Shown here: one piece after another, positions 56,275-64,000 of the stretch
How the letters are laid out: every line of letters begins with the position of its first letter
Position numbering within the stretch: the stretch's first letter is position 1
Origin: an uncultured Limosilactobacillus sp.
Lineage (GTDB): Bacteria > Bacillota > Bacilli > Lactobacillales > Lactobacillaceae
Length of the DNA: 64,000 nucleotides
Reading direction: 5' to 3'
Assembly: GCF_934202705.1 (NCBI RefSeq)
Contig: NZ_CAKPYE010000002.1
Location: 189,083-253,082, forward strand
Made by a program: the position numbers and the translations under genes
The notes under the pieces: model-generated
What the model was told of the DNA's origin: nothing
Database searches by the model: none
What the model saw: only the letters and a program-made list of their open reading frames with translations

Positions 56275-57774
56275 ATGGTTTGGACATGGGACGTGATTCG
56301 GCGGTTAATTGAACTGCTATGGCTGATTAACATTGGGTTTGCAGTATGGACGGTGTTCAGAAGTCGCCGTGATATAGCGTCAACTTGGGCATGGCTACTG
56401 GTATTATCAGTTTTTCCGGTGGTGGGCTTCATGATTTATTTAATTTTTGGTCGACAATTAGCGCATGACGATATTTTTACAATGCGGGCAGAAGATCAAA
56501 AGGTGCAAGAATATTTTTTAAAGAGACAACACCGCTTGATTAATCAGCACCAGCTCTTGCCAGTAGCAATCAAAAACACGAAAGACCGCATGATGGTTCG
56601 GGCGTTGATGAATAATAGCGAAGCGCTCATAACTTTTAATAATCGGGTTACTTTATTTACGGATGGTCACGTTAAGTTTGCCCATTTAATCGATGACCTA
56701 AACCACGCGGAATCGATGATTAGCTTAGAATATTACACTTTTTATAATGATAAGTTAGGGAAAAGAATCCTGACCGCCCTAGAGAGGGCCGCCGCGCGAG
56801 GAGTTAAAGTACGGGTACTCTATGATGCGAGCGGATCGCGAGGAACACGGCCACGCTTTTTTGATCACTTGCGTGAATTGGGTGGCGAGGCCCAGCCCTT
56901 TGTTTCGGCACCTGCTCACTGGTTTATGACTCCGCGCATGAACTACCATTTGCACCGTAAATTGGTCATTATTGACCATCAAGTTGGCTATATTGGCGGG
57001 TTTAATATTGGTGATCAATATTTGGGACTGTCACCGAAATTTGGTTACTGGCGGGATACGCATCTCCGGGTTTGCGGACAAGCGGCTCAGGTGATGGAAG
57101 TTCGTTTTTCAATGGATTGGAACACCAGCTGTCGGCGATCCAACTTAGCTAAAATGAATTTGGATCGAACTTTTGACCAGTTTAAAATTAATCGTCCCAC
57201 CGTTCAGCAGTCAATTGAAGAACAATTTGTGCCCATGCAGATTGTATCTTCGGGACCGGATAATCAGCGGTTTGCCATTCGCCGTGGCTATGAAAATTTG
57301 ATTAGTCGGGCAACCAAGTATGTTTATATTCAAACCCCATACTTGATCCCTGAACCGTCAGTTTTAGAAGCGCTAATTATTGCTGCCCATAGCGGGGTTG
57401 ATGTTCGGGTGATGATCCCATGTAAGCCGGATCATCCCTTCGTCTATCGGGCAACTGAATATTACGCGAAGTATTTAGTTAGTAACGGGGTTAAGGTATA
57501 TAAGTATGATCACGGTTTTATCCATGCCAAGACGGTGGTGGCTGATGGAACCCTTGCATCAGTTGGTTCTGCCAATATGGACTACCGGAGCTTTAGCCTA
57601 AATTTTGAAGTGAACGCGTTTTGCTATAGTCAAGAATTATGTAATCAGCTTCGCTCGGCCTTTGAACATGATTTACAACAATCAACCCTGTTAACACCCG
57701 AATACTTTGCTCAACAAACTAAATGGCACCAATTTAAAGAAGACTTTTCACGACTGCTTTCGCCAATTTTGTAA
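56275..57774 (+). CDS. cls: Cardiolipin synthase
   Basis: Condenses two phosphatidylglycerols to cardiolipin in the membrane. It is 499 aa. Two N-terminal membrane segments (about residues 8-28 and 38-60) precede two PLD domains with HKD-type motifs: HLHRKLVIIDHQVGYIGGF and FIHAKTVVADGTLASVGSA. The start is ATG 56275 after AGAGAGGGG. It ends at a bidirectional terminator. Confidence 0.95.
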   Translation: MVWTWDVIRRLIELLWLINIGFAVWTVFRSRRDIASTWAWLLVLSVFPVVGFMIYLIFGRQLAHDDIFTMRAEDQKVQEYFLKRQHRLINQHQLLPVAIKNTKDRMMVRALMNNSEALITFNNRVTLFTDGHVKFAHLIDDLNHAESMISLEYYTFYNDKLGKRILTALERAAARGVKVRVLYDASGSRGTRPRFFDHLRELGGEAQPFVSAPAHWFMTPRMNYHLHRKLVIIDHQVGYIGGFNIGDQYLGLSPKFGYWRDTHLRVCGQAAQVMEVRFSMDWNTSCRRSNLAKMNLDRTFDQFKINRPTVQQSIEEQFVPMQIVSSGPDNQRFAIRRGYENLISRATKYVYIQTPYLIPEPSVLEALIIAAHSGVDVRVMIPCKPDHPFVYRATEYYAKYLVSNGVKVYKYDHGFIHAKTVVADGTLASVGSANMDYRSFSLNFEVNAFCYSQELCNQLRSAFEHDLQQSTLLTPEYFAQQTKWHQFKEDFSRLLSPIL

Positions 57775-57808
57775 AAAATAACCACTTTTTCAAAGGTGGT
57801 TATTTTTT
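57773..57808. terminator. Bidirectional terminator between cls and BSH-like gene
   Basis: AAATAACCAC/GTGGTTATTT with A and T runs, between convergent genes. Confidence 0.88.
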
Positions 57809-58793
57809 AGTTAATGTGATTAATTGCCTGGTGGTTGACGAATGGATAGGCAATCAGCTGCTGACCTTCCAAGTTAACTTGGTGCATATCAACGCAATTA
57901 ATTTGATTATTGGTGTAGGTTGTGTAATAAAGTAATCCCTGGTCTAAATTATAGCCAACCGTATAAATCGTGTATTCAAACTTAGCAGGATTACTGGCGA
58001 CTTGGTCGAGACCACTAGGTTGTTCTACGGCGTGCATAATGTGAAAAAGCTGAGTGATGTTAGCAACTTCGTCTTGAGAATTCCAGTGGGCATTATATTT
58101 GTTAAATGTTGCTCGGACAAAACGACTTTCAGCATCCATTCCACCGGGGAGGTCACGACTTCCTAAGCCGCGACTGTAGTCATTGAGACTGATTTGCTTG
58201 GCGAAGGTATTAGGTAGTGTGCTGGCAGAAAGGGTTCGGTAATTATTTAAATTAAAGAGTTGCTCAGGAAATGGCGGGTTGTTAGTGAGAACGCCAACGG
58301 GATTATCGTAAATGTGGATGCCATCACGGTCACTTTCGATGACAATGGCGTGGTCCTGGTCAGCAACTAACCAATGGAGCGGCGAAGTTGGTAGATCGGA
58401 ACTAAATTGCCGATTAGTAATATTGACGTCTTTTAATAATTGTTTTGCGTCAGCAATGGTTGTACATTGCCCCAACACCCACGGGATTAATTCAAAAGAG
58501 GCGACGTTCTTGCGACCTGCTTGACTAGTGGCATAGTAGGCATTTCCTGGATAATTGAGGCCGCCCATTGCTAACCCTTGGTCGTTGGCAGCATCAAAGT
58601 AGAGCGGATAGTCATCCATTACAGCAGCAACGCCAATTAACGCGTAGTGATGATCGAGGTCATCAACTTCGTGAAAATGAAACGGGTCATTCCGTGGGGT
58701 GATTATGACTTGCTGTCCGTATGATAATTCAAGATCAAGATTCCGACCAAAGTAATGATGGTGAGCAACTGAAAAACTAAGGGCTGTACACAT
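57807..58793 (-). CDS. Choloylglycine hydrolase family (bile salt hydrolase-like)
   Basis: Ntn hydrolase that cleaves amide bonds of conjugated bile salts or penicillin V. It is 328 aa. The N-terminal nucleophile is Cys2 after Met removal, and Arg17 and Asp20 (GRNLD), Asn171 (LTNNPPF) and Arg224 (AESRFVR) match the family's catalytic set at small offsets. GLNYPG and NPVGVLTNNP are closer to BSH than to penicillin acylases. The substrate is not proven. The start is ATG 58793 with AAAGGATG upstream. It suggests an animal-associated host. Confidence 0.9.
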   Translation of the reverse strand: MCTALSFSVAHHHYFGRNLDLELSYGQQVIITPRNDPFHFHEVDDLDHHYALIGVAAVMDDYPLYFDAANDQGLAMGGLNYPGNAYYATSQAGRKNVASFELIPWVLGQCTTIADAKQLLKDVNITNRQFSSDLPTSPLHWLVADQDHAIVIESDRDGIHIYDNPVGVLTNNPPFPEQLFNLNNYRTLSASTLPNTFAKQISLNDYSRGLGSRDLPGGMDAESRFVRATFNKYNAHWNSQDEVANITQLFHIMHAVEQPSGLDQVASNPAKFEYTIYTVGYNLDQGLLYYTTYTNNQINCVDMHQVNLEGQQLIAYPFVNHQAINHIN

Positions 58794-58856
58794 AATAAGA
58801 CATCCTTTCCGTTAAGCGTGCTTTTGCAACGCTTTCAATTTATTATAGTCGGTTTT

Positions 58857-58886
58857 TTGTCAACAAGAAATTAATTGCTTTATAAT
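58857..58886 (+). promoter_or_regulatory. Promoter of aminotransferase gene
   Basis: TTGTCA (58857-58862), 18 nt, TATAAT (58881-58886). Confidence 0.6.
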
Positions 58887-58929
58887 AAAGTTAGTGGCTA
58901 ATCATTTATTTTATGAAGGGGATGTCAAG

Positions 58930-60105
58930 ATGGTTGATATGAGTAAACACATGCGGGACACGTTACAGAATGTTCCTAGTCAAAAGATTTTTGATTTTTC
59001 ACAATTTACGAGTACGATTGATGACATAATTCAGTTAACGATTGGGGAACCGGATTTTAATACTCCGGAACACATTAAACAAGCCGGAATTCAGGCAATT
59101 AATGACAATCATACTCATTATGCGCCACAACGCGGGACTGCTGGGCTTTTGAAAGCAGTCAGTGATTATCTTAAAGATACAACGGGGGTGGACTACGATC
59201 CCAAGACACAGATTTTGGTAACTAATGGGGTAACTGAAGGCGCTTTTGCGGCATTAAACGCGATTGTTAATCCTGGTGATGTGGTGCTGGTTCCAACACC
59301 AACATTTTCTATCTATACTGCTGACGTGGCCATCGCTGGCGGAACCGCGGTCGAAGTTGATACCTCACCAGCTAATTTCCGGTTAACTCCAGAATTGCTT
59401 AAACCATATTTGGATAAATATGGTGACCGAGTGAAGGCGATTGTGGTAGTTAATCCTTCCAATCCAACTGGTGTGGCGATGAACCAGGCAGAGTTAGATG
59501 CGATTGCTGATTTAGTGCGCGACAAGAATATTTTTATTTTAGCGGACGAAATTTACAGCGAACTTTGGTATGCTGGCGAAGCTGCCTCCATCACCAAAGC
59601 GTTGCCGGAGCAAACGATCCTGGTTAATGGGCTTTCCAAGAGCTATGCGATGACTGGGTGGCGAGTTGGCTACCTAGCAGCACCTCAAGATGTGGTAGCG
59701 AAGATTTTTAAAGTTCACGCTTTTGCGGTTACGGATGTCGCAACGTTTGTTCAAGACGCTGCTCAAGAAGCCCTTACTAACGGGCGAACTGATTACCAAC
59801 CAATGGAACAGGCTTATATTAAGCGTCGTGATGTGATGAAAGCGGCTTTGCAAAAGATGGGGTGGCAGTGTACAGCTCCTCAAGGAGCATTCTATATTTT
59901 TGCGCGGATTCCAGCTTATCTTGATCAAAATGATGAAGATCTGGCATATGATATGGCAAAAACGGCGAAAGTGGCCGCCACTCCCGGATCCTATTTTGGT
60001 AAGGGTGGCGAACACTACATGCGGTTTAGCTATGCAACCGCATTAGACAAGATCAAGGTTGCCATGGAGCGCCTTGCTAAGTATTGTCAAAACCATCAAG
60101 AGTAA
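58930..60105 (+). CDS. Class I/II PLP aminotransferase (PatA-like)
   Basis: 391-aa fold-type I aminotransferase. The PLP Lys is in NGLSKSYAMTGWRVGY, the ADEIYSELWY motif holds Asp and Tyr that contact PLP, and NPSNPTGV is conserved. It resembles PatA/N-acetyl-diaminopimelate or aromatic aminotransferases; the substrate is unclear. I chose ATG 58930 (GAAGGGG upstream) over ATG 58894, which lacks a ribosome site. It is monocistronic. Confidence 0.9.
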   Translation: MVDMSKHMRDTLQNVPSQKIFDFSQFTSTIDDIIQLTIGEPDFNTPEHIKQAGIQAINDNHTHYAPQRGTAGLLKAVSDYLKDTTGVDYDPKTQILVTNGVTEGAFAALNAIVNPGDVVLVPTPTFSIYTADVAIAGGTAVEVDTSPANFRLTPELLKPYLDKYGDRVKAIVVVNPSNPTGVAMNQAELDAIADLVRDKNIFILADEIYSELWYAGEAASITKALPEQTILVNGLSKSYAMTGWRVGYLAAPQDVVAKIFKVHAFAVTDVATFVQDAAQEALTNGRTDYQPMEQAYIKRRDVMKAALQKMGWQCTAPQGAFYIFARIPAYLDQNDEDLAYDMAKTAKVAATPGSYFGKGGEHYMRFSYATALDKIKVAMERLAKYCQNHQE

Positions 60106-60143
60106 ATGTGACTAAATTACGAATTTTATTTAAAACAATTGCG

Positions 60144-60172
60144 ACACGGTTGAGAAACCAACCGTGTTTTGT
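60144..60172 (+). terminator. Terminator after aminotransferase
   Basis: ACACGGTTG (60144-60152)/CAACCGTGT (60159-60167), then TTTTGTT. Confidence 0.82.
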
Positions 60173-60234
60173 TATGTTTAGTGCGATGACTTATGCTATG
60201 ATTAAACATAGTTTTAATTAGAGGAGAGAAAAGA

Positions 60235-61152
60235 ATGAAAAAAGTTTCTTTAAAGGATTTTATCAGTGAATTAAAGTCCAGTATGAAGGGCGAATATTTC
60301 AATGCTCTTTGGCCTGTTGGTGGCTTCTTTATTATCTTCATTGCACTGAGTGCAATTTTGCTGTACTTCTTTCGGGGAATCTCAAGCTCAATTATGATGA
60401 ATATCATGATGGTGATGTATGGGATGGCTTCAGCCGGAGCAATTGGGTTGGGTCTTTTAGAAATGCTGGTTGCACTTGGCCTAATCTTGGCAGTGAACTT
60501 CTTCTATGGGTTTATCCAGGTTGCCATTCAGTATGCCTATTTAGATCGTTTTCATAATCCGGACGACAAAGTTACTGCGGCGAGTGTTTGGGGTCAGTAT
60601 AAGCGACTAAATAAAAACCAATTATGGCGACTGGCGTTATATATTGGATTATTTATGTTCCTTTGGACATTACCATTAGACATTGTGGCTGGGATCTTTG
60701 CGCGTAACCAAGTCGTGGTCATTATTTGTCGAGTTGTTAATTTGATTTTAGTAGTTTGGAAGTCGTTACAATATTCCCAAGCATATTTTGTCTATCGGGT
60801 AAAGCGGCCGGATTTCCTTGGGCAATCAATGCGGCATGCTTTAACGGCCAGCAAGCGGTTTATGAAGGGCTTGAAGTGGAATCTGTTGCTGGTTGCGATC
60901 GTGACAATTGTCCTGCCAATTGTGATCTGGTTAGCAATTTTTAGTGGTTTAGGTTATTACGGAATTTACACTGCCACTAACTTCTGGATTTGGTTTGGCT
61001 TTATTGTGGCATTTCTCGGATTAGTTGCCTGGCTACCAGTAGCCTACGCTGCCGCAGCGCTTTACTACCACAAAGCAGCACCGAGTCAAGATCTAGAAGC
61101 GGCATTTAATGGAACCTTCAAGTCAGTTGAGGAGTTAACTGGTCAAAAGTAA
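60235..61152 (+). CDS. DUF975-family membrane protein
   Basis: 305 aa, about six hydrophobic segments. The N-terminus KVSLKDFISELKSSMKGEY, followed by membrane segments and VAIQYAYLDRF, fits the DUF975 family of lactobacilli and streptococci. The function is unknown. The start is ATG 60235 after AGGAGAG. It is transcribed alone, with a terminator after it. Confidence 0.8.
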   Translation: MKKVSLKDFISELKSSMKGEYFNALWPVGGFFIIFIALSAILLYFFRGISSSIMMNIMMVMYGMASAGAIGLGLLEMLVALGLILAVNFFYGFIQVAIQYAYLDRFHNPDDKVTAASVWGQYKRLNKNQLWRLALYIGLFMFLWTLPLDIVAGIFARNQVVVIICRVVNLILVVWKSLQYSQAYFVYRVKRPDFLGQSMRHALTASKRFMKGLKWNLLLVAIVTIVLPIVIWLAIFSGLGYYGIYTATNFWIWFGFIVAFLGLVAWLPVAYAAAALYYHKAAPSQDLEAAFNGTFKSVEELTGQK

Positions 61153-61167
61153 TCTTCTAAATAAATT

Positions 61168-61203
61168 GAAAATGGCTAAGCGATGAGCTTAGTCATTTTT
61201 TAT
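61168..61203 (+). terminator. Terminator after DUF975 gene
   Basis: AATGGCTAAG (61171-61180)/CTTAGTCATT (61188-61197), then TTTTATT. Confidence 0.88.
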
Positions 61204-61213
61204 TAATTTATCG

Positions 61214-61270
61214 TTGACACTTGTAAACGATAGGCTTATACTAATTTTGCAAATTGAAATTACAAATGTA
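61214..61270 (+). promoter_or_regulatory. Copper-responsive promoter with two CopY boxes
   Basis: TTGACA (61214-61219), 17 nt, TATACT (61237-61242). The CopY box TACANNTGTA appears perfectly as TACAAATGTA (61261-61270) downstream of the start site, and with one change as GACACTTGTA (61216-61225) over the -35. This is the usual layout for CopY repression relieved by copper. No copY gene is in the window. Confidence 0.8.
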
Positions 61271-61293
61271 AACTAAAAAGGATGGTGGCAGTG

Positions 61294-61665
61294 ATGCAGA
61301 CGATGATGATTTTAATTATTTCTTTACTATTAATTGGTGCGATTATTTGGTGGTTCTTTGGTAGCCATGAACAGGCAGTGGCAAACGCCACGGCGCATGC
61401 TGATCACCAGGAAGCAACGGTGGTTGTCAAAGGCGGATATTCTCCAGAAACCGTAGTTCTGAAAAAGGGTGTTCCCGCGACTCTGACCTTTGAGATGAAA
61501 GATTCAACTGCTTGTCTTTCACATGTTGTTTTTGACAAATTAGGTGTTGATCGTGATTTAACAAAGCAAAAAGTAACTCAGGTCAACATCCCGACTGATC
61601 AGGCCGGGGATATCGATTTTGCTTGTGGGATGAATATGTTTCATGGGAAGGTTGTTGTTAAATAA
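61294..61665 (+). CDS. Membrane-anchored cupredoxin-domain protein
   Basis: 123 aa. An N-terminal membrane anchor (about residues 2-22) is followed by a cupredoxin-like domain: [18 protein letters not shown], then ACLSHVVF and [15 protein letters not shown], which offer Cys, His and Met copper ligands. It likely passes copper to or from the ATPase at the cell surface. The start is ATG 61294 (AAGGA 10 nt upstream); ATG 61282 sits on the ribosome site. It overlaps copA by one base (TAATG). Confidence 0.85.
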   Translation: MQTMMILIISLLLIGAIIWWFFGSHEQAVANATAHADHQEATVVVKGGYSPETVVLKKGVPATLTFEMKDSTACLSHVVFDKLGVDRDLTKQKVTQVNIPTDQAGDIDFACGMNMFHGKVVVK

Positions 61666-63575
61666 TGAAACTAGGCTTGCAGAAACGGTTTTGGATTTCG
61701 TTAGTCTTTAGCTTGCCATTAATAATTCAAATGATTTTAATGCCATTTCATTTGATGATGCCAGGTCATACTTTAGTAGCTTTTCTAGTGACTACGGTAA
61801 TCATGATCGTCGGCGCCTGGCCATACTGGACCAGTGCTTGGGCTGCATTTCTACGTCACAATGCCAATATGAATACCTTGGTTGCTATTGGCACGATTAT
61901 TTCATATGGCTACAGTATTATTGCAATGCTTACTGGTCGGGCAGTTTATTTTGAAAGTGCGGCTTTCATTACAGTATTTGTATTGCTTGGTGATGTGATG
62001 GAAGAACGAATGCATCACCGAGCTTCCAATTCACTTAAGAAGTTATTAGACCTTCAAGTTAAGCAGGCTTCGGTTTTAAAAAATGGTGAATACGTTGCGA
62101 CACCAATTGACCAAATTAAGGTCGGAGATGTTGTACGGGTTAAGCCAGGTGAAAAGATCCCACTTGATGGTGTGATTACTAGTGGTTCGTCGACGGTTGA
62201 TGAATCAATGGTAACTGGTGAGAGTATGCCAGTAAATAAGTCGGTTAATGATGAAGTGGTTGGCTCGACAATTAATGGTGATGGTAGTTTAACGGTTCGA
62301 GTAACGAAGGTTGGGCAAGATACTATGTTGGCGCAGATTGTTGAGATGGTTAAAAAAGCTCAAACCAGTCGGGCGCCAATTCAAAATTTGACTGACCGTA
62401 TTTCGCAGGTGTTCGTCCCAGCAGTTTTGATAATTGCAATTCTTACTTTTGGTGTGTGGGTTGTGTTCTTACATGCTTCACTAGTGCATGCAATGTTATA
62501 TGCGGTTTCGGTCATTGTGATTGCTTGTCCGTGTGCGCTAGGTTTGGCAACGCCAACGGCTTTAATGGTTGGCACAGGACGCGCAGCCAAATTGGGTGTT
62601 TTGATTAAGAATGGTCAAGCATTGGAAGTGGTTGATCAATTAAAGACAATTATTTTTGATAAAACTGGAACGATTACTACCGGTCGTCCAGTGGTAACGA
62701 ATGTTGTTGGTGATGAGAAGCAAGTTTTGAAGATTGCGGCGAGTTTAGAGAGTCAATCAGAACACCCGCTTGCTGATGCAATTGTTCGCCAAGCGACTGC
62801 TGAGCATATTTCAACTGATCGGGTAGATAACTTTCGGGCGATTCGTGGACGTGGTGTCCAAGGCGAAGTGAATGGTGAACTAATTTATGTCGGAAGAAAG
62901 CGCGAAGATGATCAACTAAATTTATCAAAGAACTTCGAAAAACAGTGGAAACAGCTTCAAACGGAAGCTAAAACGGTTGTGATGGTGGCGAAGAATAAGC
63001 GAGTGATCGGGTTGATTGCGATTCAGGATTCGCCAAAATCGACAAGTGCCCAAGCAATTCGAGAGCTAAATCACCAAGGCTTGAATACTGTTATGCTAAC
63101 CGGCGACAGTGAAGCGGTGGCGCAGGCAATTGGTCAGCAAGTAGGTATTCAGAAAGTGATTGCTGGAGTTTTGCCTAATGAAAAAGCTGATTATGTTGCT
63201 CAAGCTCAGAAGAAGGGAAAGGTTGCATTTGTTGGTGATGGAATTAATGATGCGCCTGCATTAACCACGGCCGATGTCGGTATTGCAATGGGCTCAGGAA
63301 CTGATATTGCGATTGAGTCTGGAAAAATGGTCTTGGTACAGAATGATCTTTACGGGGTGGTGCGAGCATTAAAAATTAGTCGCAAGACTTTTCAACGGAT
63401 TAAGCTCAACCTATTTTGGTCACTTGTGTATAACGTCATTGGAATTCCGGTGGCGGCGGGATTGTTTGTAACGGCCGGGGTAACTTTAAGTCCAGAACTA
63501 GCAGCCTTAGCAATGGCATTCAGTTCAGTCTCGGTTGTAACCTCTTCTTTAATGTTAAATCAAACTAAAATCTGA
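61665..63575 (+). CDS. copA: Copper-translocating P1B ATPase
   Basis: Exports Cu+ using ATP. It is 636 aa and lacks an N-terminal metal-binding domain. Motifs: actuator TGESMPV, membrane CPC in [22 protein letters not shown] dipeptide in [20 protein letters not shown], and [11 protein letters not shown] plus SSVSVVTSS in the last membrane segments, as in P1B-1 pumps. Whether to call it CopA or CopB is a matter of convention. It is operonic with the cupredoxin gene behind CopY boxes. Confidence 0.94.
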   Translation: MKLGLQKRFWISLVFSLPLIIQMILMPFHLMMPGHTLVAFLVTTVIMIVGAWPYWTSAWAAFLRHNANMNTLVAIGTIISYGYSIIAMLTGRAVYFESAAFITVFVLLGDVMEERMHHRASNSLKKLLDLQVKQASVLKNGEYVATPIDQIKVGDVVRVKPGEKIPLDGVITSGSSTVDESMVTGESMPVNKSVNDEVVGSTINGDGSLTVRVTKVGQDTMLAQIVEMVKKAQTSRAPIQNLTDRISQVFVPAVLIIAILTFGVWVVFLHASLVHAMLYAVSVIVIACPCALGLATPTALMVGTGRAAKLGVLIKNGQALEVVDQLKTIIFDKTGTITTGRPVVTNVVGDEKQVLKIAASLESQSEHPLADAIVRQATAEHISTDRVDNFRAIRGRGVQGEVNGELIYVGRKREDDQLNLSKNFEKQWKQLQTEAKTVVMVAKNKRVIGLIAIQDSPKSTSAQAIRELNHQGLNTVMLTGDSEAVAQAIGQQVGIQKVIAGVLPNEKADYVAQAQKKGKVAFVGDGINDAPALTTADVGIAMGSGTDIAIESGKMVLVQNDLYGVVRALKISRKTFQRIKLNLFWSLVYNVIGIPVAAGLFVTAGVTLSPELAALAMAFSSVSVVTSSLMLNQTKI

Positions 63576-63582
63576 TAATTTT

Positions 63583-63616
63583 AAAAAGGAGCTTCCAATT
63601 TGGTAAGCTCCTTTTT
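63583..63616 (+). terminator. Terminator after copA
   Basis: AAAAGGAGCTT (63584-63594)/AAGCTCCTTTT (63605-63615), then T residues. Confidence 0.9.
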
Positions 63617-63690
63617 ATGATTAAAAACTCATATTAATGATGGACACGTTATTTTGCGTTTGAATTAGTTAAAAAAGTTCGGCGAACTTG

Positions 63691-63893
63691 TTGACAAATA
63701 GTGGTAAGTAATTTATAGTATATAACCGTTGTCGCAAGGACAACAACTTGTTATTTAAATGGTTGATAATTTATGGTTGACATTTTAATAACGATTTACT
63801 AAACTATAATAGTTGTCTTTTGAAAACGAAAATAGTTAATTAATCAATTTGATAAAATTAACTATTGACCAGTTACAAATGACATGATATTAT
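63691..63893 (+). promoter_or_regulatory. Triple promoter region of a probable rRNA operon
   Basis: P1: TTGACA (63691-63696)-17-TATAGT (63714-63719). P2: TTGACA (63777-63782)-17-TAAACT (63800-63805), with a TATAAT at 63805 further on. P3: TTGACC (63865-63870)-17-TATTAT (63888-63893). Three strong promoters in 200 nt before a leader that reads CTTTGAAAACTGAATAAAG near 63937 fit an rrn operon. The 16S gene itself is beyond the window. Confidence 0.75.
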
Positions 63894-63899
63894 ATTAAA

Positions 63900-64000
63900 T
63901 GCTTGTTTCTAAAACTTTTAGACAAGCATGGTAGACCTTTGAAAACTGAATAAAGTTTCGACGAATCAAATGTGTAGGGTCTTTGATCGGAAGGTCAAAG
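63900..64000 (+). other. Probable rRNA operon leader (cut by window end)
   Basis: The stretch contains the CTTTGAAAACTGAATAAAG sequence common in lactobacillus rRNA leaders and spacers, and a GGTCTTTGATC / GGTCAAAG repeat near the end that could pair for processing. No 16S start sequence is reached. Confidence 0.6.

Overview
The window looks like chromosomal DNA of a heterofermentative lactobacillus. The gene set (CBS-less GuaB, several T-box leaders, glutamate decarboxylase/antiporter genes, AzlCD, BSH-like hydrolase, ISL3-type transposase remnant) and moderate-to-low GC fit Lactobacillaceae. A Limosilactobacillus-like species is my best guess, but that is inference. Most of it is housekeeping DNA. 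The accessory part is about 5.0-13.9 kb.

Layout. 1-2.1 kb: 3' part of sbcC. 2.1-5.1 kb: T-box/serS, an MFS transporter and tRNA-Glu(UUC). 5.1-15.5 kb: an acid-resistance island with a TetR regulator, gadC1-gadB1, a decayed ISL3 transposase, a Spx-like gene lacking the CXXC switch, gadC2 divergent from gadB2, and gltX. Both gadB genes carry a 23-nt hairpin between the Shine-Dalgarno and the start codon. 15.6-20.1 kb: trpS and tyrS (minus strand) and a CycA-like permease (plus strand), each behind its own T-box; the permease T-box reads GGC (Gly). 20.1-20.4 kb: a free-standing promoter, structured RNA and terminator without a protein gene. 20.6-22.8 kb: nucleoside transporter and nucleoside hydrolase.

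22.9-28.4 kb: rsmG-noc-parA-parB-DUF951-ychF-DUF1129 chromosome-maintenance cluster, then guaB. 29.8-33.0 kb: response regulator, histidine kinase and D,D-carboxypeptidase. 33.1-38.6 kb: azlCD, an RBBP9-type hydrolase, cfa, and two divergent AI-2E-family membrane proteins.

38.7-55.4 kb: fhs, purEKB, a P1B-type metal ATPase, and purCSQLFMNHD, which together give the full route from PRPP to IMP plus purB and the 10-formyl-THF supply. Four inverted PurBox-like pairs with identical 24-nt spacing lie before fhs, purE and purC (two at purC), which marks a PurR regulon. 55.5-63.6 kb: gpmA, cls, a bile-salt-hydrolase-family gene, an aminotransferase, a DUF975 protein, and a CopY-box-controlled cupredoxin/CopA operon. 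63.6-64.0 kb: a three-promoter region and leader resembling an rRNA operon, cut by the window end.

No CRISPR array, intact prophage or intact insertion sequence was seen. The best candidates for something undescribed are the gadB leader hairpin, the structured RNA at 20.17-20.42 kb and the fixed-geometry PurBox regulon.
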